This document shows positions 23,271 through 36,100 of a DNA stretch of 64,000 nucleotides, piece by piece. The first letter of the stretch is position 1, and each line of letters starts with the position of its first letter. The translations under genes and the position numbers were made by a program. The stretch is from Dichetophora obliterata (lineage: Eukaryota; Arthropoda; Insecta; Diptera; Sciomyzidae). The notes beneath the pieces were generated by a model. It saw only the letters and a program-made list of their open reading frames with translations, was not told the DNA's origin and did no database searches. The stretch spans positions 98,350,115-98,414,114 of the forward strand of contig OY986435.1 of the NCBI GenBank assembly GCA_963920525.1, in the 5' to 3' direction.

Positions 23271-23582
23271 TTAGGGCGGGTCAAAATCTGGCTCAGCGAA
23301 ATTCGTAAAATACATGTAATTTCAAGACTTTTTCTCCACTACAGCATATACAAATTCTGAAAAAAAGCTGTGCGGACTTTCGTAAATAGATTCATACACA
23401 TACATTCATACATTCATATTTTATAATTGAGAACAAAATCTATTTACGAAAGTCCGCACAGCTTTTTTTCAGAATTTGTATATGCTGTAGTGGAGAAAAA
23501 GTCTTGAAATTACATGTATTTTACGAATTTCGCTGAGCCAGACCTCCAAAAAAATTCGTCCATACAAATTGACCCGCCCTAA
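23271..23582. mobile_element. Near-perfect 312 bp palindrome (mariner-type MITE)
   Basis: Arms of about 120 bases mirror each other: TTAGGGCGGGTCAA at the left, TTGACCCGCCCTAA at the right, with CACAGCTTTTTTTCAGAA and ATGCTGTAGTGGAGAA inner blocks. The flanks are TA-rich repeats, as expected for TA insertion. Centre near 23420. Confidence 0.88.
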
Positions 23583-24024
23583 TATATATATATATATATA
23601 TATAGATACATAAATTTTTGAATGCTCATTTAAATGCAGATTGAACAAAATTATATCTTATCACAAAAAATTTTACTTGACATCATCAAAGTTTTTACAA
23701 AATATTGTTCTTTATATTTGATTTTTTTATATATTAATAAGCACCCAAACTATATAATTTTGAGCATAATTAAAAGCACTTATATTTTTATAAATAAAAG
23801 CATTTTAACATAAAAAAACAACTTTTAAAACCACGTCTAAATTTTCAAAAAATACTTCATCAATAACAAGAACGGCAAATTTCAACAGGTATCATTTTCA
23901 TAAAATACTTAAATTAAAAAAAAAATTAGGCATAATCAAGTACCTATAGACTAGAATTGGTGGGCTTTGTTTGATACTCGTTCGCGGAATGTAGCTAGGT
24001 TTGTAAAATTAAATTTAGATAGTT

Positions 24025-24169
24025 TTAAATATTGTCAAAAATTGTTGGCGTTTGTAAATATTCGTTATTTTGATAAATAATCGTTCCATCGGGTGTTTCA
24101 ATTGTTTTTATCATCGTTTTGCAGTAGAAACAGACTTTGGAGTTCATCAGATGTTGAAGTATACAGTTG
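24025..24169 (-). CDS. RNF123: RNF123 exon 19: last three RING ligands and C-terminus
   Basis: The acceptor is TTCTTATAG before 24169. The first base completes the split serine codon, then the exon reads NCILQHLMNSKVCFYCKTM. This is the RING second half: C6 in NC, C7 and C8 in VCFYC. A short tail ends at TAA 24027-24025. Vertebrate RNF123 has the equivalent block CINQHLMNNKDCFFCKTTI directly after its KSCKA segment, so the match in residues, phase and position is strong. No other candidate for this exon was seen in the intervening intron. The exon is 145 nt, too short to stand out as an open frame. Its 3' UTR must lie below 24025; no clear polyadenylation signal could be assigned. Confidence 0.92.
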
Positions 24170-27100
24170 CTATAAGAAAGAGAGTAGTGGTTTATAGCAA
24201 AGAATTATATAATAGAGATGTAACAAAGTTTAACATTTAAAAGGATTCCAAGATAAGCTTGGATTTATAATGAAATAAAGCCCCTTTGTGGTAAAGTAGA
24301 ACCATAAAAAACCACATATATAGTATGACATGCCGACGAAAAATCTTTATTCGTTCTCATTGAAGAATAATATGACAAACAAGTTTTGATGATCCAGAGA
24401 GAACTCTGATCTCTCAAGAACAAGTATTGTTGGTCCAGAGAGTACTCAATTGCTTTCTGAGCTATATCAGTGCACCCTAAACAAGTGCGCGTTGCACTGC
24501 GTACCCAAGTGCCACGCAATTTTATTTTACGCTTAACCTAAACAAGTGCGCTGCGGAAAAAACTGCTGCTCTCGAAACGGCTCAGTCTGATGGTTTAATA
24601 ATATTAAAGAAACTTTTAGTATTGTGTAAAAATCTATTAATATTGTAAATACTTCCATTTGCAATTGAGAATAATTAATTAATAGCAGCTGATTGCTCTT
24701 TGTTCTAATACTTTGGTTTTATGCAGCCAACTTCACATCCGCACGCACTGTCAAAATTGGAAATTCGATTCGTGTTTCGGTAGTCCGGTGCGTGTTTCGG
24801 TAGGTTTTATACAAAATGTATGTGCATGAGCAGATTTTGACAGTTAAACCACTCACGCGCACTTGTTTAGGGTGGACTGTATGTTACACATGTGAGTAAG
24901 AGCATGGAAAAATTAGACAAGGTAGTGTTAGGGCGGAAGCCGGTGACCGGAACTGTCAAAACGAAGTTGACATTTCATACAAAATCTGCAACCAATAAGA
25001 ATGCAACATTAAAGCAAGAATTGGCAAAAATACCAAAAGGGATGAGTTTGACAGTTATGGTCACTACGAAAGAGAACACATTCAGCCCTAACACTACCTT
25101 GTCTAGTTCTACTAATAATGCTTATATTTTTGGAGCGGCTTTTAACTTCAAAGAAGTTATTGTCAACAGTGACATAGTTTCTAAGAAGCTACAGTGTGAC
25201 ACTATACTTGAAATTGTTAATGCACCCCCAAAATTTAATTTTACCGTTAAAAACTCGATTTTTAGGTACTTGACACATTAAACAATCATTAACTCAGCAA
25301 TTTTTAAACAATTTTCAATTAAAAACTGTTTTGGAAAGATAAAAGATAAATCAAAATATGTACATATCGTAAGAACTATTAAAATAACTTTTTGAGTTAT
25401 AATCGGCCACAAAAGCTTTGTAAAGGCAATAATAAATGGCTCGGGCATCATTCTTTTCACTTTCTTTGTTCTTTTCTACTTTTAATAATTATGGAAAACT
25501 AAAAATCCACCAACTAAATTGTGGAAAATGTGGAATTAAAGAACAGGAACAGCTAAGGGCTGAAAATGCTTGTCGAGGTTAATTCATAACACTAGCCTCG
25601 GTTAAAAGCAATTCAAATTGTCTTTCACGGTTGTTTCGCCTAATCAATAATTCACGTATGGTTCCAATCAATTCCTCTAAATAATCTGTCCCTTTGATTT
25701 CAGGCCAAAGACCAAAACTTGTTTGTATAATGCCCTGGTTCTTTGATCTATTAGATTAAAAAAAATCTTATGCATATACATATCTGTGGTCAAAAGAAAT
25801 AATGACTTAACTCAAAATATCGTAAAAAAGCGATATGGAATTTACTTTATTACCAATTTTTGGAAATATGCAGATGTCCATTTTTTGCCCAGAATTGACT
25901 ATCGCTTATGTCTGCACATATTTTGTTTATAACGGTTCATATATTTCAAAAAAATGGTTCGTGTTCGTGCAGTTAAAATATCGTTTTTTACGATACTTTG
26001 AGTTTACTCGTTATTCCTTGTGATCCTGATAATAATTTTTTTTTCTTAAAAATAAATATTTTCACAATGCTCAGAAATGCTTACTGAGCCTTTTCCGTTT
26101 GTAAGAAACATTGTTAAATCATGTTGAAGCGACCAGCAGTAATCAGCTAACATTCCGGTTTGGTTTTTCCGTTGAAAACGATTTTCAAGTGATAGCATCT
26201 CTTGATGAAATCGTTCATCCTGTTCATCGCTTAATTTACCAATATTCTCTGGGAAAAAGTTCAAAAATGCAGAAAATGATTCTTGATGGACCTTCTGTAT
26301 CCCATTTCTCCGTACGCATTCAAGAACTCGTTTGCAACGTCAACGTAATCGGCCATTCTTTTGTTTTTTAAAAAATTTTCACATAATGAAAAAAAGTTCT
26401 CCAGTCTCTTCTTTCAACTTCACTCAATTTTTCTGGGAAATTTTTATCGTGCATAATTTTTCAAATTTGAGGTCCAACAAATATACCAGTTAATTGACAA
26501 ATATACAATTGCGTGCAAATATTCTTTTCCGAGAAGAAAAAGCATGTACCTTTCTTTGATTTTGACGTCACTTAGCCTCGGAAACACCGTTTTTAAATAT
26601 AAAAACGTTTCGCATTCTGTGTTAAGTCGTTTCACAAACTGTTTCATGTAACCCAATTTGAGATGCAATGGTGACAAAACGATTTTTCAGCTTGCACGAA
26701 GGGAATGTTGACAACATTAATTTCTCCAATCATAAACGATTTTCGCGAGGCCACTCACAGCGTTTGTAGTGATCCTTCGCACTACTGACCCACTCACAAA
26801 GATACCAAGCATACTTAGTATATTCTCCTTGCATTCCAAATAGTATAGTGAGGAAAGTGATAGATTATTTAGAGAAATTGATTGGAACCATACATGAATT
26901 ATTGATTAGGCGAAACAACTGTGAAAAACAATTTGAATTGCTTCTAACCGAGGCTAGAGTGTTATGCCTTAACCTCGCTCGACAAGCATTTCCAGCCCTT
27001 AAATGTTCCTGTCCTTTAATTCCACATTTTCCACAATGTTGTTGTGGATTTTTAGTTTTCCATAATTCTTAAATGTAGAAAAGAACAAAGAAAGTGAAAA

Positions 27101-30100
27101 GAACCATGCCCGAACCTGGATTCGAACCAGGGACCTTTGGGTTGATAGTCTAGCGCACTCTCCACTAGATTACAAAGGCCGACAAACATTTTGAAACATA
27201 AATGTATGACGACCAAAACCATCTGATATATACAGCATTCTAATTGATTTATAGTATTTCCCGGCAGATGTTGTCCTTCCACAGACTACCTTACTGCCAT
27301 ATACGAATTTTCATGCTGTTTGAAAAAAAAGTTTTATATATTCACAATTTTTAGTGCAGTTTTTTAGTTATTGGACTAAATTACCAAATTTTAGTCGAAT
27401 ACCACCAAAATCGTTTGAAATATGCCATTTTTGTTTATTTGTTTGCGGAAATGGGGGTGTGGCAACATTTTTTTACGTGCATCATCTCGTACTCTAAACA
27501 AATCGACTGTCAGAATTTTAGCCCAATTTAGCTAAACCTAGTGCGCTTTGCTTCACTCCATGCTTATCCCCCGAAAGTGGACTTAACTAAAGTGGGTCAC
27601 GACTATTTTTAGTAAAGTTAGCGAAAGTAACCATACAAAGTAAATTAAAAAGTAGCAAAGAGGAGTAGCTTAGGAGAATAATTTATGAAAAGTACTAAAA
27701 TATGTACATAGTAATTTATGTTTTATGTTTTTTAAAGTGTTCTGTTAACTTTCGCTGCAATAAGATTGTGTTGTGTAAAGGGCCAATTAAAGTTTTTTTA
27801 GCGAAAAAACCCTATATTTTAAGTTTAATTTTAAAGCTACTGTTTATTTGAGGTAATTTTTTTTAATAATAACTATATAACTTTTAATGCAAATTTTTAA
27901 GTTTATGGATAGCAAATATTTTTTAATATAGCAGGAATCCACAAAAGAGCTTGTTCGAATAAAATAAAAAAATATTTTAGGTTCTGCTGAAACTTTTTGA
28001 GTTTTTAATTGAAGATTTTAGAAAAATGTGGATATTAACCAAAATGGTAGTTGAAAATTCGATTTGTGACTAAAAGCAATTCTTTAAAGTTGTAACATAA
28101 AAAGTATTTCTCTAAAATAAAAATCGAACGACTAAAAGTACCAATTGTATTTGCTTAATAAGTGCATACAATTTGGTAGCAATTTTTATTTAATTGACTT
28201 AAAATTTACGAAATTTATTGACACACGAAAAATGTGAAAACATTTCATTTGAAAAACTTAAACGGGCCCTTAAGTTAAACACACGTCTTTTTTATAATAA
28301 CTAATACGAGTAATATATTGTTATGGAGTGGCAAACCGTTTGTTGTTGAGAAACGGAGTATAAGTTTTAGTACTAATATAAAAATAAGGAGTAATCAACC
28401 CTGCATGTATTGATGTTGAGCCAAATGCACAAGATGGCGGCCAATGTTTGTTCGCGATTGATGTTAGTGCGGTCTAAACAGTACTCCGACATAGACATGG
28501 ACATAGTTGCGCCACTGCAATCTTAAAAATAATGGAAGATATTCGTATAGCGTATGATAATGACTAGCTTACTATTTTAACTTTGCTTGATTTCTGAAAA
28601 GCCTTTGAGGATCAACCATAAGATTCTTTTGTCAAAATTAGAAAACTATTATGGTTTCGAAACCAGTTCATCAAAGCTAATGGAAATCGGATGATCGGTC
28701 GCAGCGTGTTATTAATAGATATGTCTCATCTCAGCTAAAAAAGACGTTTTCGGGAGTGCCATAAGGCTCGATTTTGGGCCCTATCCTTTTCAGTATGTTT
28801 ATTTATGACATTGTATCTTGCTGTCATAATACTTCAATGCATCTTGTTTGTTTGTCGAATCAAAGAGGATTTAGAATCGATTCAATTGTGGGCAGCTCAA
28901 TATTTTTTAAGTTTAAATATGTCAAAACCACAGGCTCTTGGTATTTCGCGCCTTAGGTATGATTTGGACAGTCCTCTACCTTTGGTAATGGCTGGGGTAG
29001 ATATAAAATTTGTAAGAGTCGTTAAGAGACTTGGATTCAAAATCAATTTTAAATTTAAGCTGTGTGGATCACGTTAATTTCACCATAGGCAAAATGTATT
29101 CTGTGCTTAGAAAACTATGGCATACGACGGATTGTATACAGCAAGAAACCAAATTAAAGCTCGTGCGCGTTTTAGTTATTCCTCACATGTCATATGCAGA
29201 GTTAGTTTATGCAAATTTCGATATTGCTTCCAAAAGGAAGCTGCAGTTAGCCAGATATGTATTCGAGAAAAGAAAATACGATCATATATTCGAATTTGCA
29301 ATAAAAATACTGAACTGTGATATGACAAAATAATTTAACACTCGCAACCTTGTATTCTTACATAAATTAATTAATACTCGTTGTCCTCAATATTTGTATA
29401 GAAACCTTGTTCCTAATTGTTCCTAAATTCGAGTCTGTGGTAACCTCAAGAATGTTCTTTGTCAGTGTTGTGAATAAATGGAACTTTTTACATAAAAACC
29501 GAGCGTAATTATACATAAAAACATAGATACATAAAAACCGAGCGTAATTATAAATGCTTTAAAATGCAGTAACAAATTTCTCCAATTTACTAAACTAATT
29601 CAAATGTTTATACAAATTATGTTGACTTTATATGATTTAAATACAAATTCTAAATGTTTGATAGTTTAAATCATACTTGATTTTAAATACAAATTCTAGT
29701 TGTTTGACAGTTTAAAATCGTTTATCGAGCTTAAGGTCAAAGTTAGAAACAATTAATTGTTCTAACGAATTTTTCTAAAGAAACAACAACAACAACAAAG
29801 TTTTTTCAGTATGAAAGGAAAAAAAACCACTAGCAAATTGATTTTATTGTACAATTTCTGCGTGCTAAACGCGTCATCAGAAATCTTTGTGATTGCCCGT
29901 GCAAGCGCGTAGACGCACTGCACCATCGGGGCGATGAGATTTTGAAGCTTCAATTTCTCATTTTTTCCTTAATTTCATAATGCCACATTTGTTGTTGTAT
30001 TTCTGTTTTACTTTAGTTTCTATGCCTATATTATATGTAGTCCAACAGCCTGCTGGAATTCTGCACTAACAAAGCATGTTTACTGAAGTTGTTTTTAGAA

Positions 30101-33100
30101 TTTTTGCTGATTTTGTTTTTCAGCTGTTTCCGTTTGGTCGAGCTCTACCATTTGATTAAAGTTTTTTTTCCTAAATGACCTCTATGTTTATTATGTTGAC
30201 TTTATATGATTTACAGCTGTGTGCAAAATAATAGTAGTGGGATTAATTTTTGCGCCGCCGTGCTTAACAGTTCTAAGAACATATTTGGGGTTATATTCTG
30301 CGTTTTTCGGTCTTCGAACATACTGTCTGGACCCGGGCGTGCCAAAAAGTACAACTTTGGACTCATCTGTCCACAAAATATTATGCCATTTTGACACTGG
30401 CCACTCCAAATGAGAACGCGCAAATTTTAATCTGTTTTGGACGTGTCTTGAAGTCAACAAAGGCACCTTTCTAGGACATCTGCCAAACAGATTTTGCTTT
30501 TTAAGACTTCTGCGGATAGTTGAAGTATGAACTTCCAATTCTAAATCCTGCTTAAGCTTGGAAGATGTCAGAAATGGATCATTCCGTACCATTCGCTTCA
30601 TGCTCATTACCTCAAAACGCTGTATTTTAGTCTTTCGACCGCGTGTTTCTGGCTTTTCTTCCCACTTTTTGCAATTGGCAATCACTGTTGGGGAGCACCC
30701 TACAGTATCTTGAATAAATTTGTAAGTTTTACCTTCTGATAATAATTTTTTTATAAGTTTTCTCATTTCAGGAGTACAATGTTTTCCGCGGCCCATTTTG
30801 ACTTAAATATATTTTTTAAGTTATTGAAATTAATTTTATTTGATCAAAAGTAATAACTTACCAATTCAACAGAAATATCTTAGCTAAAATATTGAAAGAA
30901 ATATGATTTAAAAAAAAAACACGTGGCACTACTATTATTTTGCACAGATTTAAAACTATACAATTCCGAAAAACTAACGGGAATTGGATAAAGCCATTAG
31001 AAAGGGACAACAATACAATTACAATTGTTGAATCACAGTAACAGTGTTGCCATATCAGCATTTTTTTTTTTATAAAATCAGTAACGGCTATTTTTTAATA
31101 GAATTTTAAAAAACTTTGACGCACTACTATTATTTTGCACACAGCTGTAAATACAAATTCTAAATGTTTGATAGTTTAAATCATACTTGATTTTAAATAC
31201 AAATTCTAGTTGTTTGACAGTTTAAAATCGTTTATCGAGCTTAAGGTCAAAGTTAGAAACAATTAATTGTTCTAACGAATTTTTCTAAAGAAACAACAAC
31301 AACAACAAAGTTTTTTCAATATGAAAGGAAAAAAACCACTAGCAAATTGATTTTATTGTACAATTTCTGCGTGCTAAACGCGTCATCAGAAATCTTTGTG
31401 ATTGCCCGTGCAAGCGCGTAGACGCACTGCACCATCGGGGCGATGAGATTTTGAAGCTTCAATTTCTCATTTTTTCCTTAATTTCATAATGCCACATTTG
31501 TTGTTGTATTTCTGTTTTACTTTAGTTTCTATGCCTATATTATATGTAGTCCAACAGCCTGCTGGAATTCTGCACTAACAAAGCATGTTTACTGAAGTTG
31601 TTTTTAGAATTTTTGCTGATTTTGTTTTTCAGCTGTTTCCGTTTGGTCGAGCTCTACCATTTGATTAAAGTTTTTTCCTAAATGACCTCTATGTTTATTA
31701 TGTTGACTTTATATGATTTAAATACAAATTCTAAATGTTTGATAGTTTAAATCATACTTGATTTTAAATACAAATTCTAGTTGTTTGACAGTTTAAAATC
31801 GTTTATCGAGCTTAAGGTCAAAGTTAGAAACAATTAATTGTTCTAACGAATTTTTCTAAAGAAACAACAACAACAACAAAGTTTTTTCAATATGAAAGGA
31901 AAAAAACCACTAGCAAATTGATTTTATTGTACAATTTCTGCGTGCTAAACGCGTCATCAGAAATCTTTGTGATTGCCCGTGCAAGCGCGTAGACGCACTG
32001 CACCATCGGGGCGATGAGATTTTGAAGCTTCAATTTCTCATTTTTTCCTTAATTTCATAATGCCACATTTGTTGTTGTATTTCTGTTTTACTTTAGTTTC
32101 TATGCCTATATTATATGTAGTCCAACAGCCTGCTGGAATTCTGCACTAACAAAGCATGTTTACTGAAGTTGTTTTTAGAATTTTTGCTGATTTTGTTTTT
32201 CAGCTGTTTCCGTTTGGTCGAGCTCTACCATTTGATTAAAGTTTTTTCCTAAATGACCTCTATGTTTATTATGTTGACTTTATATGATTTAAATACAAAT
32301 TCTAAATGTTTGATAGTTTAAATCATACTTGATTTTAAATACAAATTCTAGTTGTTTGACAGTTTAAAATCGTTTATCGAGCTTAAGGTCAAAGTTAGAA
32401 ACAATTAATTGTTCTAACGAATTTTTCTAAAGAAACAACAACAACAACAAAGTTTTTTCAATATGAAAGGAAAAAAACCACTAGCAAATTGATTTTATTG
32501 TACAATTTCTGCGTGCTAAACGCGTCATCAGAAATCTTTGTGATTGCCCGTGCAAGCGCGTAGACGCACTGCACCATCGGGGCGATGAGATTTTGAAGCT
32601 TCAATTTCTCATTTTTTCCTTAATTTCATAATGCCACATTTGTTGTTGTATTTCTGTTTTACTTTAGTTTCTATGCCTATATTATATGTAGTCCAACAGC
32701 CTGCTGGAATTCTGCACTAACAAAGCATGTTTACTGAAGTTGTTTTTAGAATTTTTGCTGATTTTGTTTTTCAGCTGTTTCCGTTTGGTCGAGCTCTACC
32801 ATTTGATTAAAGTTTTTTCCTAAATGACCTCTATGTTTATTATGTTGACTTTATATGATTTAAATACAAATTCTAAATGTTTGATAGTTTAAATCATACT
32901 TGATTTTAAATACAAATTCTAGTTGTTTGACAGTTTAAAATCGTTTATCGAGCTTAAGGTCAAAGTTAGAAACAATTAATTGTTCTAACGAATTTTTCTA
33001 AAGAAACAACAACAACAACAAAGTTTTTTCAATATGAAAGGAAAAAAAAACCACTAGCAAATTGATTTTATTGTACAATTTCTGCGTGCTAAACGCGTCA

Positions 33101-36100
33101 TCAGAAATCTTTGTGATTGCCCGTGCAAGCGCGTAGACGCACTGCACCATCGGGGCGATGAGATTTTGAAGCTTCAATTTCTCATTTTTTCCTTAATTTC
33201 ATAATGCCACATTTGTTGTTGTATTTCTGTTTTACTTTAGTTTCTATGCCTATATTATATGTAGTCCAACAGCCTGCTGGAATTCTGCACTAACAAAGCA
33301 TGTTTACTGAAGTTGTTTTTAGAATTTTTGCTGATTTTGTTTTTCAGCTGTTTCCGTTTGGTCGAGCTCTACCATTTGATTAAAGTTTTTTCCTAAATGA
33401 CCTCTATGTTTATTATGTTGACTTTATATGATTTAAATACAAATTCTAAATGTTTGATAGTTTAAATCATACTTGATTTTAAATACAAATTCTAGTTGTT
33501 TGACAGTTTAAAATCGTTTATCGAGCTTAAGGTCAAAGTTAGAAACAATTAATTGTTCTAACGAATTTTTCTAAAGAAACAACAACAACAACAAAGTTTT
33601 TTCAATATGAAAGGAAAAAAAAACCACTAGCAAATTGATTTTATTGTACAATTTCTGCGTGCTAAACGCGTCATCAGAAATCTTTGTGATTGCCCGTGCA
33701 AGCGCGTAGACGCACTGCACCATCGGGGCGATGAGATTTTGAAGCTTCAATTTCTCATTTTTTCCTTAATTTCATAATGCCACATTTGTTGTTGTATTTC
33801 TGTTTTACTTTAGTTTCTATGCCTATATTATATGTAGTCCAACAGCCTGCTGGAATTCTGCACTAACAAAGCATGTTTACTGAAGTTGTTTTTAGAATTT
33901 TTGCTGATTTTGTTTTTCAGCTGTTTCCGTTTGGTCGAGCTCTACCATTTGATTAAAGTTTTTTCTTAAATGACCTCTATGTTTATTATGTTGACTTTAT
34001 ATGATTTAAATACAAATTCTAAATGTTTGATAGTTTAAATCATACTTGATTTTAAATACAAATTCTAGTTGTTTGACAGTTTAAAATCGTTTATCGAGCT
34101 TAAGGTCAAAGTTAGAAACAATTAATTGTTCTAACGAATTTTTCTAAAGAAACAACAACATCAAACATTTAGAATTTGTATTTAAATCATATAAAGTCAA
34201 CATAATAAACATAGAGGTCATTTAGGAAAAAACTTTAAGTTTATACAAATTTTTATATAAAAATTAGTGTAATTTTTTGTTTTTCTGTTTCAAAATCATC
34301 TTTCTCAACTGTTTTATTTTCAAATTAACTTTTTCTTCTCTAATTGCTTTTTTCTTATTTCTTATTAAATTAATTAGTATTAAGTTAACATCAGTAATTC
34401 CATAAAATATTGTTACAATTGATGTACTATAAGAGACTTTTAGCCTCAAGTGTACAATATATACTCTTTAATTAAATAAATAAATAATGCAGCTGAGCAA
34501 TTTTCGAATTCCAGAAACAAACGTTTGTATGTTTCTAGGTCATTTGAGTCAAAATTACAAGCATATTTCCAAGCTCTATTTCTATTATTGCGAAGAGTCT
34601 TTAAATTCGTTGTGTACCAAGGGTACGCAGAACTTTTCGCGAATTTGAAACTATATGGTACTGACTGAAAATACATACAATCTATACAGCTCTGTATAGA
34701 AAATATTTTTTTAATTATTAAGATTATTACTATTTATGTATTCTATAATATCATTTAATTTACTATAAAGTAAATAATTCAACCTCTTCAAAAGTCAACT
34801 CTTTTAAAATTGAATTCATAAACTGTGTCAACAGAGCTTGATTTTACCATATTTTCCCTATCAGATTTATACCAAATACTCAATGGTGGATCAATAGAAG
34901 TAAGGGTATGAAGTGCCTTCTTAACAATGACATTGTTACTGTCTGAAGTTAAGACTAGGTCAAACAGTTTATCCAGACTATTATAAATACAACTAACTTG
35001 TTGTAAGTCAGAACATATACAGCCCAATTCTGAATGATTATCCCCGGTGAATCGGAAAAGGGAGTTTTAATTTTTAAGATAAAATTCAAAAACATTTTGG
35101 AAATTTTTTATGCCAATTTATTCATCAATCGTCAATTATCAATAGTGTAAGCAAACAAAATGTGATATCTTTATCTGCTGTCTTAGAAATGAAAACTTCC
35201 TTTTCCAATTCCCCGGGAAAAATCATTCAGAATTGGGCTGATATTGTCAACAAATATATGTTCTTGGCGTGTCTACGAATTAGATGCACAAAAATGTGTT
35301 TCATCGTCAGAAGAAAGCCATTTTAAGTCAGGCAAATTAAAATCGCCCTACAATACAATGTCGTCATTAACGTCATGTAAATTTAAGATGTATTCTACAC
35401 TGTTCTTAGGTACATAGCACAAAAGTTCGATAGCTAACACAGGAGTTCCTTACAGCTAATAGGACACCACCACCAACTGCAGAATTATTGTCAGCATGTC
35501 TTTCCTTCCTATATACTTGAAAACTATTGTCAAACAGTTTTTAGTAAGTAATTCCTCTATTCTACCAAGTTCCAGGTAACGCGATAATATCTTCAGAAAA
35601 ATTCTAAGTTGTCCAAAAAATGCCTCGCGTCTTTGAACGTAATCACCTTAGCAAAAAGCAGTCTGACTAACTAATTGGTTATGTTTGACAAACGTCAAAA
35701 CATTGTCGCCTGTTGTGTCGGGCTGAAGGTGTGAAATAAAAACCTTCTTCTTCTCGACACCGCTCTTACATTTAATGAATTATTGCGCTCATTAGAAATA
35801 GCAATCTCATTTCTTGCCGGCGGAGAAACAGATGGAGTAATAACTCTATTATCTATTCTCACTGCTTTAGCTGAGATCTGCTTCGCCTCAAAAGTGGCTG
35901 GAAGCATCAAAGGAATCAATTTTGCATGAACAAGTTCCATATCGTTCCTTTTATTATCATATTGGTATTAATACATTAATATCTGTACTCAAATTCCAAT
36001 CCACGGTAAATCATGGCTAATAGTATGAACCTGACCACAAAATATAATTGCTCTCTGAACTCTTGCAGTTTCTCTGAAATCTTTTGTAAATAAAGTCGGA

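Larger units (their letters stand above)
29600..34237. repeat. 571-573 bp tandem array bounded by inverted ends
   Basis: Six full units and a partial one. Successive copies of TAAATGTTTGATAG begin at 29651, 31161, 31732, 32303, 32874, 33447 and 34020: spacing 571-573 after removing the Tc1 insert in the first unit. Units are almost identical, differing mainly in an A run (GGAAAAAACC to GGAAAAAAAACC). At the right, after 34157, the sequence turns round: 34159-34237 is the inverted copy of the unit junction, matching the left end at 29615-29660. Each unit has ACAACAACAACAA and a GC-richer block near AAACGCGTCATCAG. No coding frame is conserved. Confidence 0.92.

Noticed and set aside
24892..25281. 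129-codon plus-strand open frame
   Set aside because: It lies over a MITE family A copy; the two other copies do not keep the frame.
27112..27185. Functional tRNA gene
   Set aside because: Only the T arm pairs well; acceptor and anticodon stems fail.
29600..34237. CRISPR-like array
   Set aside because: Units of 571 bp are continuous without unique spacers, and the DNA is eukaryotic.
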